Below are positions 5,617 to 7,714 of a stretch of DNA of 7,714 nucleotides, piece by piece. The stretch spans positions 1 to 7,714 of the forward strand of contig CAMFQI010000046.1 in assembly GCA_945980015.1 (NCBI GenBank), written 5' to 3'. The stretch is from an uncultured Eubacterium sp. Its GTDB lineage: Bacteria; Bacillota; Clostridia; Oscillospirales; Acutalibacteraceae. The notes beneath the pieces were generated by a model, which was not told the DNA's origin, ran no database searches, and saw only the letters and a program-made list of their open reading frames with translations. The translations under genes were made by a program, and so were the position numbers. Position 1 is the first letter of the stretch; every line of letters begins with the position of its first letter.

Positions 5617-6833
5617 TGGTGAATGATTTTAAGCCACACAGCGGAGAAACGGAGCGTCAGTATTCGTGGCGTATATGTGATTATGTCAAGAAAGGTGAGC
5701 TAACTTGGCAGGAGCTTGCTGATTTGGTGAACAAGTATTATCGTGCCAGCGAAGAAGAGTATCGAACTGAGAGTGCATATCGCAAGCCCTTACAGGCTGT
5801 AATGGCATATGCTGAGGAAGTCTTTGGCGATAATTGCGCTGATGACTATTACGAAAAGCTGCTCAAGCTGAAAGATGATATTTCCAGTGAGAGATATAAG
5901 CTTCAGGCTTTGAAGCTGGAGTCTACAAGGGATAATCGCATTAACTCCCGATTTGAACTTTTCTATGAGAATATTGCTAAGGTTGTGCAGAAACTTGAAC
6001 CACCCGATAAGTTTAACGATTGTTGTTACGTTACGGGAAGCGAGTTTGCTTGGGTGCTTGGCATTGGCGATATTCACTATGGTGCAAAGTTTTCAAGTAT
6101 CAACAACAGTTATTCTCCTGAGATTTGCGAGCGAAGATTTCAGGCTTTGTTTGCTGCGCTTGTGAACAAGATTCAAGCCGAGGGTATTCAGACATTGGTG
6201 ATCGTTAATGTTGGCGACACACTGCAAGGAATTTTGAGAATGTCCGACCTTCAGTTGAATGACAAGCCTGTGGTGGAAAGTCTTGTGGAAGTGTCCAGAC
6301 TGTTGGCTAATTTCCTTAACGAGCTGACGAAGTATTGCTACGTTGAGTATTATCACGTACCAACAGCGAACCACACCCAGACACGGAATCTTGGCAGCAA
6401 AGCGAGCGAGTTGGCAGCGGAAGATATGGAATACATCATTTCGCATTACATAGCTGATATGCTGGCAAACAATGATTCTGTAACTGTATACTTCAACGAA
6501 GGTAAGGAGTTTGTTGATTTCAATATATTCGGATTCAATTGTTTTGCAACTCACGGACATCAGCTAAAAAATACAAAAGATGTTATAAAAGATATGGGTA
6601 ACGTAAACAGGAAGCTCTACTCTTATGCCTTCCTTGGACACACCCATTCGGCAAATGAAATTATCGTTGGTGAAGAACACCACAACAATATAGAAGTGCT
6701 TACCGTACCTTCGTTCATTGGCTCTGACCCGTATGCGGACAAGCTGATGGTTGGTGCAAAGGCTGCGGCAAAGCTATATAAATTCGATAACTTATATGGT
6801 CACATCGGAAGTGAAACCATAATACTGAATTAA
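5616..6833 (+). CDS. Calcineurin-like metallophosphoesterase, phage type (405 aa)
   Basis: This is a predicted two-metal phosphoesterase acting on phosphodiester or phosphomonoester bonds, probably of nucleic acid or nucleotide substrates in phage DNA metabolism. The metal motifs appear in the expected order: GDIHYG (Asp152, His154), NVGDTLQG (Asp201), TANHTQT (Asn252, His253), THGH (His313 or His315) and FLGHTHS (Gly341-His342-Thr-His344). The N-terminal 140 residues form a separate helical, charged domain (ETERQYSWRICDYVKKGELT, later a coiled-coil-like LKLKDDISSERYKLQALKLE) that I associate with phage metallophosphoesterases of Gram-positive hosts; it may bind DNA or a partner. Start ATG 5616 has GGAGGA 8 nt upstream and overlaps the previous stop. 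Deviations: the usual GDxxD is GDTLQ, lacking the second Asp, and GNH is ANH. The metal ligands themselves are kept. Substrate unknown. Confidence 0.85.
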   Translation: MVNDFKPHSGETERQYSWRICDYVKKGELTWQELADLVNKYYRASEEEYRTESAYRKPLQAVMAYAEEVFGDNCADDYYEKLLKLKDDISSERYKLQALKLESTRDNRINSRFELFYENIAKVVQKLEPPDKFNDCCYVTGSEFAWVLGIGDIHYGAKFSSINNSYSPEICERRFQALFAALVNKIQAEGIQTLVIVNVGDTLQGILRMSDLQLNDKPVVESLVEVSRLLANFLNELTKYCYVEYYHVPTANHTQTRNLGSKASELAAEDMEYIISHYIADMLANNDSVTVYFNEGKEFVDFNIFGFNCFATHGHQLKNTKDVIKDMGNVNRKLYSYAFLGHTHSANEIIVGEEHHNNIEVLTVPSFIGSDPYADKLMVGAKAAAKLYKFDNLYGHIGSETIILN

Positions 6834-6846
6834 TGGAGGTGAAAAT

Positions 6847-7203
6847 ATGGTGAAATTCAAAGGTGTGAATGATATTGCCGAACTCATTCTCGCCAATCAG
6901 GAAGATGAAGTAAATACTGCGGTCATACTGCCTGAGATTATGGCGGAAGACCTTTTTACCGAATTGGTTCGTGAAGGTATTTACTGCTTAGATGTTATTG
7001 ACTTTGAGTATGCTAACAATGTTGATTATCTTATCTATGTAGACTATGCAGGCTGTGTAAGTCTGACTCCCGCATACGACAGAGATAACAGATGCTTCAA
7101 GCCTGTGGACACGGACTATGCGTATGTATATTGTGAAGTTCCCGAGGGCGTATATGACGCTATCAGGGCTGACGCAAAGGTTGAAACATTTATGATGCTG
7201 TAA
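6847..7203 (+). CDS. Hypothetical acidic protein, 118 aa
   Basis: I do not recognise this protein. It starts at ATG 6847 with a strong GGAGGTGA beginning one base after the preceding stop codon, so it is very likely expressed with the phosphoesterase. It is rich in Asp, Glu, Tyr and Val, has no signal peptide or membrane segment, and contains alternating beta-like stretches (VDYLIYVDYAGCVSLTP, YAYVYCEVPEGVYDAI). It may be a small soluble alpha/beta protein or a partner of the phosphoesterase; neither is shown. It is the last gene before the non-coding right end. Confidence 0.8.
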   Translation: MVKFKGVNDIAELILANQEDEVNTAVILPEIMAEDLFTELVREGIYCLDVIDFEYANNVDYLIYVDYAGCVSLTPAYDRDNRCFKPVDTDYAYVYCEVPEGVYDAIRADAKVETFMML

Positions 7204-7210
7204 GTAACAT

Positions 7211-7246
7211 TTTGCTTATACCAACTGCCTTAATGGGTTGAGCAAA
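7211..7246 (+). other. Hairpin just after the last gene
   Basis: TTTGCT (7211-7216) pairs with AGCAAA (7241-7246), and inside it CAAC (7222-7225) pairs with GTTG (7237-7240) after a one-sided 5-nt bulge. The sequence after the stem (TTAATATATT) is AT-rich but not a clean T-run, so it is at best a weak terminator for the phosphoesterase operon. Confidence 0.3.
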
Positions 7247-7285
7247 TTAATATATTCCACGAGCGTACATATCAGTGCAGTGGCG

Positions 7286-7291
7286 TATAAT
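7286..7291 (+). promoter_or_regulatory. Consensus -10 box (TATAAT) before the structured right-end region
   Basis: A perfect TATAAT lies just upstream of the first structured element, inside the palindrome CGTATAATACG. Transcription would start near 7298. At 16-18 nt spacing the -35 candidates (for example GCGTAC at 7263-7268) match poorly, so this is only a candidate. Confidence 0.3.
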
Positions 7292-7297
7292 ACGTGA

Positions 7298-7714
7298 AGA
7301 GGCGGGTTTGGCTCAGGGTTGCCAAATGATATGACAAAACCCTGAAAGATATGTGGAGGACTGGGTAACAATCGACGGGCTGATAATCCGGAAAGAGGTT
7401 ATTTCTGTATCCACATTCCTTTGTTGGTAATAGAGTTATTGCGGGGCAGTGCCGCAAGCCAACACCATGGGGCGGTTCTCGATTGTCCGCCAATGAGCAG
7501 TTTAGTTTGCAGACATCTGCGGCCGAAGTATTCACGAGCAAAAAAATAACCAAATCGAAATGCGAAGTGAAGCCAACACTCTTTCAACAAATGGCAACAA
7601 CGGAATGAGTATAAACCAAGGCAAGTAAGGTTGTATGGGCGGTGGCATACTGCCTAAATTTGCGCTGCCGTTTGCGTATCTTGCCAAATAGATACATCCC
7701 CTATCGTGCAATAG
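7298..7714 (+). ncRNA. Candidate large structured non-coding RNA, cut off at the right edge
   Basis: The stretch after 7203 has no gene on either strand: minus-strand frames of 63 and 93 codons lack ribosome binding sites and protein-like features. On the + strand it is dense in complementary segments. They include ATGTGGA (7351-7357) with TCCACAT (7410-7416), TGTTGG (7422-7427) with CCAACA (7459-7464) enclosing TTGCGG (7439-7444) with CCGCAA (7452-7457), GGCGG (7471-7475) with CCGCC (7487-7491), GCAG/CTGC (7509-7520), and GTATC (7676-7680) with GATAC (7691-7695). Two pseudoknot-type arrangements lie at 7307-7345 and 7633-7654. Phages of Firmicutes carry large ornate RNAs (ROOL, GOLLD) of 500-900 nt; a relative is a reasonable guess, not a recognition. 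Other possibilities are an intron segment or a decayed region. Confidence 0.4.
7307..7345 (+). other. Overlapping pairings: pseudoknot or two-state switch
   Basis: TTTGGC (7307-7312) and GCCAAA (7321-7326) form a hairpin whose entire 8-nt loop TCAGGGTT (7313-7320) is complementary to AACCCTGA (7338-7345). GGGTTT (7304-7309) can also pair with AAACCC (7337-7342). The three pairings compete, so this is either an H-type pseudoknot (with shortened stems) or an alternative-fold switch. Confidence 0.45.

Noticed and set aside
6093..6560. 155-codon minus-strand frame
   Set aside because: It lies wholly opposite the metallophosphoesterase, has no ribosome binding site and no protein-family character.
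7351..7417. tRNA-like fold: 7-bp acceptor-like stem and CTGATAA resembling a tRNA-Ile anticodon loop
   Set aside because: The span is too short (66 nt), no D-stem pairs, and there is no TTC-type T-loop. Treated as part of the structured region instead.
7272..7590. Minus-strand frames of 93 and 63 codons at the right end
   Set aside because: There are no ribosome binding sites, the composition is not protein-like, and both overlap dense RNA-like stems.

Overview
The window looks like part of a tailed bacteriophage or prophage genome from a Firmicutes (Clostridia- or Bacilli-like) host. The evidence is strong AGGAGG-type ribosome binding sites, tightly overlapping short genes all on the + strand, a YonO-type single-chain RNA polymerase gene, and a group IA self-splicing intron carrying a GIY-YIG homing endonuclease. 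The host assignment is inference from gene families and translation signals.

Layout. Positions 1-496 hold no convincing gene but are rich in palindromes and repeats: a GC-rich hairpin at the left edge, TAACTGT/ACAGTTA-type palindromes, two diverged 31-nt copies of a hairpin-containing repeat, and an AT-rich leader. A co-directional cluster follows. Gene 1 (497-1375, winged-helix-like DNA-binding protein, apparently with an ATA start) overlaps by one base the RNA polymerase gene (exon 1 1375-3318, exon 2 4508-5278; 904 aa after splicing; catalytic DFDGD at residues 554-558). The polymerase gene is split by a 1189-nt group I intron (3319-4507) whose first three bases form an in-frame stop and whose P6 loop holds the homing endonuclease (3450-4262).

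Positions 5279-5448 are non-coding, with a large inverted repeat and a C5/G5 hairpin. Then come a 55-aa basic protein (5449-5616, again apparently with an ATA start), a calcineurin-like metallophosphoesterase (5616-6833) and a 118-aa acidic protein of unknown function (6847-7203). The last 510 bases contain no gene but many complementary segments, including two pseudoknot-type arrangements. I read this as a possible large structured non-coding RNA running off the right edge.

How the parts may work together: gene 1 and the polymerase are translationally coupled by a TAATG overlap and could be a regulator/polymerase pair for phage transcription. The intron makes full-length polymerase depend on splicing. 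The phosphoesterase module probably belongs to phage DNA metabolism. The most noteworthy points are the two genes whose only well-spaced initiation codon is ATA, the intron placed at a highly conserved polymerase motif, and the structured region at the right end.
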